In this document: positions 8,260-16,452 of the stretch, piece after piece
Layout: each line of letters begins with the position of its first letter
How positions within the stretch are numbered: position 1 is the stretch's first letter
Notes under the pieces: generated by a model
The model's input: only the letters and a program-made list of their open reading frames with translations
Database searches by the model: none
Told to the model about the DNA's origin: nothing
DNA from: UBA2966 sp965242505
Lineage (GTDB): Bacteria > Pseudomonadota > Alphaproteobacteria > UBA2966
Assembly (NCBI GenBank): GCA_965242505.1
Contig: OZ251449.1
Coordinates: 1,612,001 to 1,676,000, forward strand
Direction: 5' to 3'
Length of the DNA stretch: 64,000 nucleotides
Made by a program: the position numbers and the translations under genes

Positions 8260-9372
8260 TCAATCCCGCATGGGGAAGCAGGTCATGCCGGCGTACGCCT
8301 TGGCGTCGATCCCGGCGTCCGTGACCGTGAGCTTGACGTGGTTGATCCCCTTGTAGACGAGGAACACGCCCCGGCGGTCGTACATCCTGTCGAGCGCGCA
8401 CCACTCCAGCAGCCCCTGCGCCTTCGCCGCCAGGCACCAGCCGCGTTGCGCCAGCCGCTCCACCACCGGTCGCCAGTCGCTCCGCCCCGTGGTGAGCCAA
8501 CCGTCCGGTCCGTGGTCCCACGATCCCGGGTGGTACAGTTCCAGGCCGAGCCGGGGCAACAGCCCCGCGGCGGCCACGTCCACCGCCAGCCGGAACCGGG
8601 GGCAACAGTCCCCGAGGCCGGTCAGGATCTCCGCGGCCGGACGGATCGAGGCGCGCCGGCCCAACCGCTCCAGCACTCCGGCGATCTCGTCGCGCCCGAT
8701 CCCCTGGACCACCAGCCGCACCGCCCGCGGCGTCCGGCTCGGCAACGCTCCGACGTGGGCGACCCTGGCGTCCGGCGGCAGCGCCGCCAGCACCCGCGCC
8801 ACCCCCCGCCGCGCCTCCCCGTCGTCGGTCCAACCCACCGCGGCGGCCAGCGCCGCGAGCGGCAGGGGCTGCGGGCGGTCATGCGGCTCGGGCTCCTCCG
8901 CGAGCCGCACCTTCAGGAACACGCCCGGCTCCGGCCGCCGGTCGGCCGGCGTCTCGGCCAGGTCGTATTCGAGCATCGTCCCGGCGATGCATCCGCGCAG
9001 CTCGGAGTCGGCCTGTCCGATCCGGACGAGATACCGGGACAGCGCCGCCGCCGGCGAGCCCGGACGGGCGGCCTCGCCGCGGCGGATGAAGTGCTGCGCG
9101 AACGGACTCCCCGGCCTGACCACCACGAACAGGTCCGCCGCCGGCGCGCCCTCGCCGAGCCGGAACTCGCAGCCGAGGGTCGTCTCCAATCCGGCGCCCG
9201 GCAGCTCCGCGGCGCAGGCCGTCAACCGGTCCCATCCGGGGCCGTCGAGCAAGGCGCGCGGTATCAGCGGGCGGAGCTCCGCGAGCACCGCCCCTGGGGC
9301 GCGAGGCGCGCCGTGGATCGATGCAGCAGACGTGGGGTCCGCCGTCTCGACCGCGGGACACGGACTCGACAT
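8260..9372 (-). CDS. Unassigned protein of the NHLP locus, candidate core-peptide modifying enzyme
   Basis: 370 residues from ATG at 9372; an in-frame TTG at 9414 would overlap the stop of the last precursor gene and give 384. I do not recognise the family. It is soluble, with no signal peptide or membrane helix. Striking segments are GLELYHPGSWDHGPDGWL (near residue 270), KAQGLLEWCALDRMYDRRG and FLVYKGINHVKLTVTDAG near the C-terminus, where several beta strands alternate with helices. It is the last gene of a five-gene minus-strand set with four precursors, so co-transcription is likely. No other tailoring enzyme of a recognised class is nearby, so it is the best candidate for modifying the cores. 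An ABBA-type prenyltransferase fold is one idea, supported only by loose pattern similarity. The stretch 8025-8259 before it shows nothing I can assign. Confidence 0.75.
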   Translation of the reverse strand: MSSPCPAVETADPTSAASIHGAPRAPGAVLAELRPLIPRALLDGPGWDRLTACAAELPGAGLETTLGCEFRLGEGAPAADLFVVVRPGSPFAQHFIRRGEAARPGSPAAALSRYLVRIGQADSELRGCIAGTMLEYDLAETPADRRPEPGVFLKVRLAEEPEPHDRPQPLPLAALAAAVGWTDDGEARRGVARVLAALPPDARVAHVGALPSRTPRAVRLVVQGIGRDEIAGVLERLGRRASIRPAAEILTGLGDCCPRFRLAVDVAAAGLLPRLGLELYHPGSWDHGPDGWLTTGRSDWRPVVERLAQRGWCLAAKAQGLLEWCALDRMYDRRGVFLVYKGINHVKLTVTDAGIDAKAYAGMTCFPMRD

Positions 9373-9407
9373 CACGAGCCCGCAGGACCGCCGAGCGGCC
9401 GGCGGGA

Positions 9408-9713
9408 TTACCAATCCTTCGTAGGATTGCCCCCACTATGGGGGAAGAGCGACTCCAGAAAGCTGCGGCCGCCAGCAGCCGTCTGCAGATCGCCTTCGTT
9501 CAACTTGCTGTCGGGGGGCAGAATCAGATGCGCGGTCGCGCCGTCCTCTTCGTGGACCTCGATCGACAGGGACGCCGGGATGGCGATGCCCAACTCCTGC
9601 TCGATCGCCGCCTTCGGATCACTCAGCAGCCAAGCGCGGAACGCCTCGTCTGCGGCCGCCTTCTCCACCAGATGCTCACGCAACTCGCCCGCAGTCCTGG
9701 TTTCAGAGCTCAT
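9408..9713 (-). CDS. NHLP leader-peptide family RiPP precursor 1
   Basis: 101 residues. AGGAGTGACGATCC precedes ATG 9713. The leader resembles the nitrile hydratase alpha subunit: AFRAWLLSDPKAAIEQELGI, then an IPASLSIEVHEEDG strand, HLILPPDSKLNEGDLQ, ending TAAGG. The predicted core after GG is RSFLESLFPHSGGNPTKDW: 19 residues, no Cys, C-terminal Asp-Trp. The C39-ABC protein at 2.2 kb is the expected processing peptidase. The N-terminus (MSSETRTAGELRE) and about 150 bases upstream are near-copies of those of precursor 4, so this gene was duplicated together with its promoter region (9714-9903). Longest core of the four. Confidence 0.93.
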   Translation of the reverse strand: MSSETRTAGELREHLVEKAAADEAFRAWLLSDPKAAIEQELGIAIPASLSIEVHEEDGATAHLILPPDSKLNEGDLQTAAGGRSFLESLFPHSGGNPTKDW

Positions 9714-9903
9714 GGATCGTCACTCCTGGTTGAATTGTGATTGCGTAAATTAGGTATCGGCGAGAACGACGGGAGGAAACCCTAATTTCGGGGCATTCGC
9801 GCGGCGGCGCCTTCGACGCGGCGGAGATGGGGCGCAAAGGGCGCCGGCGGCGAAATGCGCTCGCCATCGCGCCCCCGCGGGAGCGCCGATAACCCCAGCG
9901 GGA
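9714..9903 (-). promoter_or_regulatory. Duplicated upstream region of NHLP precursor 1
   Basis: The 190 bases between precursors 2 and 1 are not simple spacer. They repeat, with a few changes, the region upstream of precursor 4 (10973-11130): the same 5' leader next to the ATG, the same CCCTAATTTCG segment, and the same GAGATGGGG-CAAAGGGCGCCGG stretch. Part of it also occurs at 16453-16520. Conservation in front of two precursor genes suggests a promoter or a 5' UTR element. I cannot pick -35/-10 boxes with confidence. Confidence 0.5.
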
Positions 9904-10185
9904 TCACCAGTCCAAAAGACCCTTCCCGCTCGTGAAGTCGTCCCAGCTGTACCCTCCCGCGACCTGGGCGAGGTCGCCTTCGCTCAACCTGCTGTCGGGG
10001 GGGAGGACCAGATGCGCGGTCTCGCCGCCCTCTTCGTGGACCTCGATCGACATCGACGCCGGAATGGCGACCCCCAACTCCTGCCCGATGGCCGCCTTCG
10101 GATCGCTGAGCAGCCGGGCGCGGAAGTCCGCGTCCTCGCTCGCCTTGCTCACGATCTTCGCCCGCATTTCTTTCGGTGTTTCCAT
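9904..10185 (-). CDS. NHLP leader-peptide family RiPP precursor 2
   Basis: 93 residues from ATG 10185, with GAGGAG seven bases upstream; the frame extends further but without a ribosome site. The leader carries DFRARLLSDPKAAIGQELGV, the AIPASMSIEVHEEGG strand and LPPDSRLSEGDLAQVAGG. The predicted core is YSWDDFTSGKGLLDW: 15 residues, no Cys, two Trp, again ending Asp-Trp. The leader is close to those of the other three genes, while the core is unrelated except at its last two positions, the pattern expected when one maturation system processes a family of diversified substrates. Confidence 0.93.
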   Translation of the reverse strand: METPKEMRAKIVSKASEDADFRARLLSDPKAAIGQELGVAIPASMSIEVHEEGGETAHLVLPPDSRLSEGDLAQVAGGYSWDDFTSGKGLLDW

Positions 10186-10292
10186 TGGTTCGCTCCTCTT
10201 CGAAAGATCAGGCGCAACGAACGTCGGCGGAGGAAGCGCGGCGCCAGCGCCCCGGCCCGTCCGCTGCGAACGGGTCCGCCGCCGGGCGGGGA

Positions 10293-10577
10293 TCACCAGT
10301 TGCGGGGGTTCCAGTCGTCCGCATCGGCGCTGAGCCCGGCCCACCCGCCGGCGACCGCTTGCAGATCGCCCTCGCTCAACCTGCTGTCGGGAGGGAGGAC
10401 CAGATGCGCGGTCGCGCCGTCCTCTTCGTGGACCTCGATCGACAGGGACGCCGGAATGGCGACGCCCAACTCCTGCTCGATGGCTCCCTTCGGGTCGCCG
10501 AGCAGCCGGGCGCGGAACTCCGCGTCCCCGGTCGCCTTGTCCACGATCCTCGCCCGTACTTCACTCGGTGTTTCCAT
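10293..10577 (-). CDS. NHLP leader-peptide family RiPP precursor 3
   Basis: 94 residues from ATG 10577, with GAGGAG upstream. The leader has EFRARLLGDPKGAIEQELGV, IPASLSIEVHEEDG and SEGDLQAVAGG. The predicted core is WAGLSADADDWNPRNW: 16 residues, no Cys, three Trp, ending Asn-Trp in place of Asp-Trp. It shares the METPxE start and the upstream spacer layout with precursor 2, so these two form one sub-pair and precursors 1 and 4 another. The gap to precursor 2 is 107 bases. Confidence 0.93.
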   Translation of the reverse strand: METPSEVRARIVDKATGDAEFRARLLGDPKGAIEQELGVAIPASLSIEVHEEDGATAHLVLPPDSRLSEGDLQAVAGGWAGLSADADDWNPRNW

Positions 10578-10684
10578 GATCCGCTCCTCTTCGGCAAAGA
10601 TCAGGCGTCGGTCCGCCGCGCCCCGGGCTCGGCGGCCTCACCCGCGAAAGGCCGCTTCGGCGCCATGATCGCGCGCCCGCGGGA

Positions 10685-10972
10685 CTACCAATCCCGCACC
10701 CACTCCGCCCAGTCGCCGAACTCGCCGCCGCCGGCGACCGCCTGTAGATCGCCTTCGTTCAGCCTGCTGTCGGGGGGGAGGACCAGGTGCGCGGTCGCGC
10801 CGTCCTCTTCGTGGACCTCGATCGACAGGGACGCCGGAATGGCGACGCCCAACTCTTCCCGAATCGCGGCCTTCGGATCGGACAGCAACCGGGCGCGGAA
10901 CTCCGCATCCCCGGTCGCCTTGTCCACCAGATACTCGCGCAACTCGCCCGCAGTTCTGGTTTCGGAGCTCAT
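10685..10972 (-). CDS. NHLP leader-peptide family RiPP precursor 4
   Basis: 95 residues from ATG 10972, preceded by GAGGGTGACGATCC. The leader has EFRARLLSDPKAAIREELGV, IPASLSIEVHEEDG and NEGDLQAVAGG. The predicted core, GEFGDWAEWVRDW, has 13 residues: three Trp, four acidic residues, and no Cys, Ser or Thr. Lanthionine, azol(in)e and Cys-thioether chemistry are therefore impossible on this core as predicted. It is the first gene of the minus-strand set, so the promoter for the cluster probably lies in 10973-11075. That same stretch is duplicated upstream of precursor 1. Confidence 0.93.
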   Translation of the reverse strand: MSSETRTAGELREYLVDKATGDAEFRARLLSDPKAAIREELGVAIPASLSIEVHEEDGATAHLVLPPDSRLNEGDLQAVAGGGEFGDWAEWVRDW

Positions 10973-11074
10973 GGATCGTCACCCTCGGCTGAATTATGAT
11001 TGCGTGGACAGGAGTATCGGCGAAACGCCGGGAGGAAAACCCTAATTTCGAGGCATCCGCGCGGCGCCGCCCTC

Positions 11075-11425
11075 GACGCGGCGGAGATGGGGTACAAAGG
11101 GCGCCGGCGACGAAATTCGCCCGCCATCGCAGCGACATGGAAACCGCGCCGACGTCCCGACTCCGTCCGGCACGATCCAGGGATGACCCTTGAACGTCGA
11201 CGCGCCGTATCCGCGGGCCACGCTGGCCGGAGGCCGTCCGGAACATGCTGGAGCGATCGGGTGACGGCGACCGTTCGGACGTCATGAAGAGACTCGCCAG
11301 ATTCGTCCCGGCCAGGTTCGCCCCGCTCGGGTCCGTCCCGTTCCGGCTCGCCCGGCCCAGGCTCGTCCTGCCGGCGCTGCTGATCGCCGCCGCGAGCATG
11401 GCCTTCCTCTATCTGCGCGCGACCC
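11075..11425. repeat. 351-bp direct repeat, left copy (flanks restriction-modification island)
   Basis: Aligns without gaps to 16453-16803. The first ~170 bases (intergenic) differ at roughly 15 positions, while from about 11252 to the end (the 5' part of an RND adaptor gene) I find no difference. Beyond 11425 the two copies part completely. The right copy continues into the intact adaptor gene and this one into unrelated DNA, so this end is the scar of an insertion or of a segmental duplication. Confidence 0.9.
11245..11425 (+). pseudogene. Truncated 5' fragment of the RND adaptor gene
   Basis: Encodes about the first 60 residues of the adaptor found intact at 16623-17978, including its membrane anchor (LPALLIAAASMAFLYLRAT). 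After residue ~60 the frame runs into foreign sequence and stops at 11481. It lacks every functional domain (lipoyl, hairpin, beta-barrel), so it is a non-functional copy. The nucleotide sequence is identical to the intact gene over this stretch. Confidence 0.85.
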
Positions 11426-11749
11426 AATCCCTGTTGTTTGACGATTGTCAGGATTTCTTCACACGCTCAAAGCGGGAATGACAGCCAGAGCTTGCGGGAG
11501 AACGGCTTGAGGAAGACCATTGGCGCGATGCAGACGAGGCGTACCGCTCCCGGCAGCCTACGCGGCGTCTCATATGTGGCGTCTCATATGTATTGAACGA
11601 GGACACCCCGTTGACGTCCGAGGTCGCGTCGATTACCGTTGTCCGAACAAGTCGGGATGAACCATGCGCCACACGCTTCCTCTGATCGCCCGCGTTGATG
11701 AAGGCTGGTGCAGTACCCGATCGGCGACCAGCGCTGAAGGCAGGATCCC
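11426..11749. other. Junction region of the island with a mobile-element end
   Basis: These 324 bases have no convincing gene. At 11581-11605 there is a 25-base sequence (GTCTCATATGTATTGAACGA and five more bases) whose reverse complement is found exactly at 62085-62109, the left end of a MITE-like element. The first half of it, GCGTCTCATATGT, is repeated just before. This looks like the remnant end of a transposable element at the left boundary of the island. Confidence 0.55.
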
Positions 11750-12562
11750 GTGACGGAAGACGACGTAAAATATCTGGATACGATCCTAGATTCCGTGCGC
11801 GTATGTACGACCTACAAGCCGAAGTTCGGGCAGGGCGGCCGTACGGGACTGACGTTTCTCGACTTTCAGAAACTTTACCAAGGTGACCCCTTCTACAGCT
11901 GGTTTGGCCTCGACAACCCGATGATGTATGCTGCGCACAAGGCGGCCGGCGGCATGACGAGCGTTTACCGGCAAATCGGTATCGGCTGCGAAAGAGTATT
12001 CCGACAAATTCTGCGAGATGCGATGGGCCTGTCAGTATCGGATGTCGTCTGGTCCTATGAAACACTTACGCCAGCCGGGAAAACCCGTAGGCTGGCCCTT
12101 GACGGCCGAGTGCCCCTAGAGGGTATCGGGAGCAATCCCGCCAAGGTGCGGTTTCATGACTGGATGAGGAAATCAGCGGACAGCCTCGGGGTCGAGCCCG
12201 GAATTTTCAACTCGCTGACCGGTGCAGTGTTCGAGGTGAGACAAGGATACAAGAGCAAGGACAGTAAGCGCCAGAACGCGGATATCGCGAACGCTTCGAC
12301 CGCCTATGTCAAGTCTTACCTCCCTTGTTCCGTCATACTCTCCAATCAGATAGATGGAGATATCCTGTTGCGTTACAGAGCGGAAAAATGGGTAGTGATC
12401 ACCGGTATTGTCGGCCGCAACGATCCCCTTGTTTCTACTTACGACTTCATGCGAGATGTCATCGGTTACGACCTCGCCGCGTTCTTCGAACGCAATTCGG
12501 AAACATTACGAACGGAAGTGGAGGGCATTCTGCGTACACTACTCGCGCTGGGAGATCAATGA
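11750..12562 (+). CDS. Type II restriction endonuclease, CfrBI-like
   Basis: 270 residues from GTG at 11750. The segment FEVRQGYKSKDSKRQNADIA (about residues 160-179) has the acidic and Lys residues of a PD-(D/E)xK-type nuclease. With the methyltransferase context it reminds me of the CfrBI family (recognition CCWWGG); the family name is from memory and less sure than the function. The stop overlaps the methyltransferase start (ATGA), giving a tightly coupled restriction-modification operon. Base composition is less GC-rich than that of the flanks, consistent with horizontal transfer. Confidence 0.75.
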   Translation: MTEDDVKYLDTILDSVRVCTTYKPKFGQGGRTGLTFLDFQKLYQGDPFYSWFGLDNPMMYAAHKAAGGMTSVYRQIGIGCERVFRQILRDAMGLSVSDVVWSYETLTPAGKTRRLALDGRVPLEGIGSNPAKVRFHDWMRKSADSLGVEPGIFNSLTGAVFEVRQGYKSKDSKRQNADIANASTAYVKSYLPCSVILSNQIDGDILLRYRAEKWVVITGIVGRNDPLVSTYDFMRDVIGYDLAAFFERNSETLRTEVEGILRTLLALGDQ

Positions 12563-13800
12563 TGTACGGAACGAAAGAGCGACTGCGGCAGCGAGCCGAT
12601 TATACTCACAAGTTCAATACCAGAACCGGACGGTTCGGATGGCTGCGCCTTACGCCTGCGTATTCAGTCAAGGTTGTTGAAGAAATAGTTGATGGCTATG
12701 ACGCTAACCTGAACGTCCTTGACCCGTTCTGTGGTACTGGCACAACAGCTCTCAGTGCCATCAATCACGGCCATAACGCGACAACAACGGACATAAACCC
12801 GTTTTTGGTCTGGCTCGCTCGGGCCAAGACGGCTCATTATTCCTCGATCGAGATCGCGAGAGCAAAGGAATCCGGTGAAGCGGCGGTTGAAATGGCACTC
12901 GCGGAAGAGGTGAACCCTGTATCGGAACCGCCGATCCACAAGATAGAACGATGGTGGTCCGAGCGCGCGCGGGGGTTCCTGCGTCATCTCAGAGCCGCAA
13001 TCATGGAAGCAGCGGGACGGGAAGGCCCGATTGCGGATCTGCTGAGCGTGGCATTCTGCCGAACGTTGATCAAGCTCTCCAACGCTGCATTCAATCATCA
13101 ATCCATGTCCTTCAGGAATTCCGCCCATTGGGAGCTGGACCTCGATCTCGAATCTGGAGCGGTCTTCCTTGATAATCTGGCCTTCGTTCTCGCTGGTGCA
13201 GAACGGAACCCCCTCGGCGACGCCGCGGTGATCCTCGGAGACGCCCGGAATCTGCCCGCCTGCTTCAGCGATAGGTTCGACGTGGTAGTCACATCTCCAC
13301 CCTACGCCAATCGAATGTCTTATATTCGTGAACTCCGTCCCTACATGTACTGGCTTGGCTATCTGGCGAAGGGACGGGATGCCGCGGATCTCGACTGGCT
13401 TGCCATCGGCGGGACGTGGGGCGCAGCGACAAGCCGGCTCGTCGATTGGACGCCCAGCGGCAAATGCTGGTTGCCTGACGATCTGCCTCCGGTTCTTTCG
13501 GAAATCGCTGACGTAAACAACGCCAATGGAACATTGCTGTCCAACTATGTCGCTAGGTACTTTGAGGACATGTCAGCGCACTTCGACGGTCTGCGACGCA
13601 TCCTCAACCCCGGTGCGAAAATCCACTACATCGTCGGAAATTCGACTTTTTACGGAGTACTTGTCTCGACCGAGCGGATTTACGAAGCGATGTTCCGAGA
13701 GTACGGCTTCACGAATGTCGGAGTACGCCCAATACGCAAACGCAATTCGAAAAAGGAATTGATCGAATTCGACGTATCTGCCTCATGGCAGGGTCGGTGA
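12559..13800 (+). CDS. DNA methyltransferase (TSPPY type, probably N4-cytosine)
   Basis: 413 residues; ATG at 12559 overlaps the endonuclease stop (ATG at 12562 also possible). The SAM-binding motif LDPFCGTGTTALS is at about residues 53-65 and the catalytic TSPPYANRMSYIREL at about 244, so motif I precedes motif IV. TSPPY occurs in N4-cytosine and some N6-adenine enzymes. A variable stretch between the motifs probably holds the target recognition region. It protects the host against the endonuclease encoded immediately upstream. No C-protein controller is visible. Confidence 0.9.
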   Translation: MMYGTKERLRQRADYTHKFNTRTGRFGWLRLTPAYSVKVVEEIVDGYDANLNVLDPFCGTGTTALSAINHGHNATTTDINPFLVWLARAKTAHYSSIEIARAKESGEAAVEMALAEEVNPVSEPPIHKIERWWSERARGFLRHLRAAIMEAAGREGPIADLLSVAFCRTLIKLSNAAFNHQSMSFRNSAHWELDLDLESGAVFLDNLAFVLAGAERNPLGDAAVILGDARNLPACFSDRFDVVVTSPPYANRMSYIRELRPYMYWLGYLAKGRDAADLDWLAIGGTWGAATSRLVDWTPSGKCWLPDDLPPVLSEIADVNNANGTLLSNYVARYFEDMSAHFDGLRRILNPGAKIHYIVGNSTFYGVLVSTERIYEAMFREYGFTNVGVRPIRKRNSKKELIEFDVSASWQGR

Positions 13801-13898
13801 AATATCAGGAACAGTTGATCCTTGGCAGCTTTCCCGTTCAGCACTCCAGACCTTGAAGTACATCCCTCAATACTCAAGATTAGCTATAGGTTATGAGC

Positions 13899-16112
13899 CT
13901 AAGTTTTTCGTAAGCTACCAGACCGAAGGGGACTTTTGAGAATATCCGCAGGCCCACCACGTTCATCACTCGAAGCGATGTACAGATGAGTGGCTGCTCT
14001 GCTGGCACCAAGATAACAACGAGATATGAACCGACGACGAGCACCGGTACTCACATCATCACCGCCAGTTTCCACTTCGTCCAAATGTATGAGAAAGACA
14101 GTCCGAAACTGGAGACCTGCTACATATTCTGGCATACTAAACACACATCGGTTTCTCGCATACTTCAGCTCATTGATTTGATCCCTTGCAGATATTTTGA
14201 TGTATTTTCCTTCAATTCTCCCCGATTTGAGATACTGACTAAACAACCGATCGTTCACACACAAAACAGCAACCTGCCTTCCACCATGCTGACGAGCTTC
14301 CCTTTGAGCCTGACGAAACACATTATCCAAAAGGTCTATATTCCTAGGGTAAATCCGCAATATAGGGACATCTCCAGATTCCTTTCGAGATTCTACAGAA
14401 TAACTTCCCCATTCATCCTCCAGCCCAAGTGCAGGAAAAGATCCATCTAAATCCTTTAGAAATTCGGCAATTTCTGGAGTAGATCGAAAAACTTCAGTTA
14501 ACTCAACTAACTCAGTGCCACCCGCTCCAAGAGTCTTGAAAATATTCATTGCAGTTTCTTGAGAACCGTAATTGAGAAATGCATCAGTTGAGCTCTGCTT
14601 CAGGTCGTATGCCATGAATAAGGGGTATTTCCCGTTGGCTGACACACTGTTTTTGAAGAGATTATGAAAAATCATACGCTCGGCACGATTAAAATAATGA
14701 AGCTCATCAACAAAAATTACATCAAAACCATCTCGTTCACGCAATTGCCTCCATTCATGGGTCAGTAAATAGCGGTTAAAGTCGGCAACCATTTGATCCA
14801 TACTAAGAACACCAGACTGATTCAGCTCTCTACAATACTCTTCATGAATGTCTAGTATCGCTCTACGCTCAGTCTCGCCCGGAAGATCCATCTGCCACGC
14901 TTCTCGCCGAGCCGTGAGGTACTTCTCTGAAGATGGGGTACCTTTTCTCACACCTTCCGCATCAATGACACAGGCAAATTCATTCATCAACTCGGCGATG
15001 AGTTGATCGCGTCTCTCTTTTGATTTCAAAACTGACATAAATTCGGAATTACAACGAATAAGATTCTTGACTTCCGATTTGGGATTTGAGAGACACCGAT
15101 CAATAGCATCATTGATGAGCATGTACTGAAATTCACGTCCATCCCGACCATCAGTTGACAAAGGCTCAAGGTCTTTCTGCTCGTATTGAAGAAATTCCTG
15201 GGCCAGTTCATAGAGAGAGCCCAACCATATTTTTCCATACCGCATGTTCTCCCAGCGTTCCTTAGGATCAAGGGCGTAGAACATACTCAATACGACATCG
15301 TGGGCAAGTGCAGAACTGTGCGTAAGGAAGCTAATACGAATTGGCTTTTCATTAGCATCAAGTCTATAAGCATCTCGCAGGCACTTGATAGCCAAAGAAA
15401 GTGTCTTACCAGTTCCTGCTGACCCCTTCAGTCGAACTGGAGCAGAGTGGTCTCGATCAACGAATTCTCGCTGCTGTTTTGTTAGTATCCTTTCATACCA
15501 TTCTTCAAGTGTGGCACGGCCCAAAAGTGAGACGCCGAGAGGTTCAGTCAAGACTATTCCAAACGCGCCTCCCTCTGGTCGAGGCGGCGAAGGCACCAAC
15601 AGCGCATCAACGTACCCGTTGTAAGCACGACGGAATAATTCAGTGTTGTATGGTACTTCATTAAAATCTCTAACATCAGGGGTCAGGGCGTAAGCGTATA
15701 TATTCTGCGTCTGTAGAGGATTCCTGTCAACATATAGACGCTGACCTCTTCCTTGAGATTCTGGTTGTGCATAAATGGAGAGGCGAGAATCATCTCTGAA
15801 TGGTTTCCATGTAACTGGAATTGATACAGTTCTCTCAAACTGGACGAGTGCGATGTGAAGGAGTCGATCAAATGTGTGACGTGGACTTGGGGCGGTCGAA
15901 AATATTCCGTTCTCTCCAACACAGACAACCAACAGATTGGAATCGTCCGATGCCCGCGTAGATAGTAGATAGAGCATGTCGTTGATCTGTACACGTTTGA
16001 TTTGGTCAACATCAGACGGCAATGGGAATGTGTTGAACCACGAATCTTCTAGGATTGCATTACCAAGCATCCTCATTGCGTGTTCGTCGAGCACAAGGAT
16101 ATTTATCATCAC
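13899..16112 (-). CDS. Superfamily 1 (UvrD/DUF2075-like) helicase/ATPase, probable defence gene
   Basis: 737 residues. The N-terminal ~200 residues are of unknown fold. Walker A LKGSAGTGKTLS is at about 228-239 and a DExx box DVIFVDELHYF near 468; later helicase motifs include LTEVFRSTPEI and a C-terminal RCYLGASRAATHLYIA of the SF1 motif VI kind. The coding strand is strikingly AT-rich, with codon use unlike any neighbour, so it was acquired recently. It is convergent with the restriction-modification operon in the same island. A role in phage defence is inferred from context only; no nuclease domain or partner gene is visible beside it. Confidence 0.8.
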   Translation of the reverse strand: MMINILVLDEHAMRMLGNAILEDSWFNTFPLPSDVDQIKRVQINDMLYLLSTRASDDSNLLVVCVGENGIFSTAPSPRHTFDRLLHIALVQFERTVSIPVTWKPFRDDSRLSIYAQPESQGRGQRLYVDRNPLQTQNIYAYALTPDVRDFNEVPYNTELFRRAYNGYVDALLVPSPPRPEGGAFGIVLTEPLGVSLLGRATLEEWYERILTKQQREFVDRDHSAPVRLKGSAGTGKTLSLAIKCLRDAYRLDANEKPIRISFLTHSSALAHDVVLSMFYALDPKERWENMRYGKIWLGSLYELAQEFLQYEQKDLEPLSTDGRDGREFQYMLINDAIDRCLSNPKSEVKNLIRCNSEFMSVLKSKERRDQLIAELMNEFACVIDAEGVRKGTPSSEKYLTARREAWQMDLPGETERRAILDIHEEYCRELNQSGVLSMDQMVADFNRYLLTHEWRQLRERDGFDVIFVDELHYFNRAERMIFHNLFKNSVSANGKYPLFMAYDLKQSSTDAFLNYGSQETAMNIFKTLGAGGTELVELTEVFRSTPEIAEFLKDLDGSFPALGLEDEWGSYSVESRKESGDVPILRIYPRNIDLLDNVFRQAQREARQHGGRQVAVLCVNDRLFSQYLKSGRIEGKYIKISARDQINELKYARNRCVFSMPEYVAGLQFRTVFLIHLDEVETGGDDVSTGARRRFISRCYLGASRAATHLYIASSDERGGPADILKSPLRSGSLRKT

Positions 16113-16283
16113 GGTCGTGCCTTACTGATATTTCTGTGGCCGAGATTCGCCTCGTGGACCAGCAGCCCCGCTCATGTTCCCTCCGCGCCGAGATCTCGTA
16201 TACAACCATCAAAGGCCGAATGCAAGCCGGTATCCTGATTATCGCTTCAGGATATCGCGCCATGTGCGCTTCGTCGTTCGCGC

Positions 16284-16452
16284 ATCCACCCTCCGCCTGT
16301 CGCAGGCCGGACCCGCCGAGCGCCGCGAGCGGCGGAGGCACCAGACGGCTGGCGTCCACGGCCTCCTCGCGCGCCTTGACGGTAAGGCCGTCGGGAATCT
16401 CGGGACCCAACTCTTCTTCCTGGACCGCGGCCTTCGGATCGGAAAGCAAACG
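16284..16452 (-). pseudogene. Broken fifth NHLP precursor
   Basis: On the minus strand, RVRLLSDPKAAVQEEELGPE is followed by IPDGLTVKAREEA and GLRQAEGG, a diverged NHLP leader lacking its first ~25 residues. The missing part was lost by a deletion that joins the middle of the leader directly to the GAGATGGGG intergenic repeat. After GG the frame runs on through island DNA with a Cys-containing tail unlike the other cores. It lies at the right edge of the island at the same relative position as precursor 4 at the left edge, so the duplicated unit was 'precursor + spacer + adaptor 5' end'. Confidence 0.75.
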
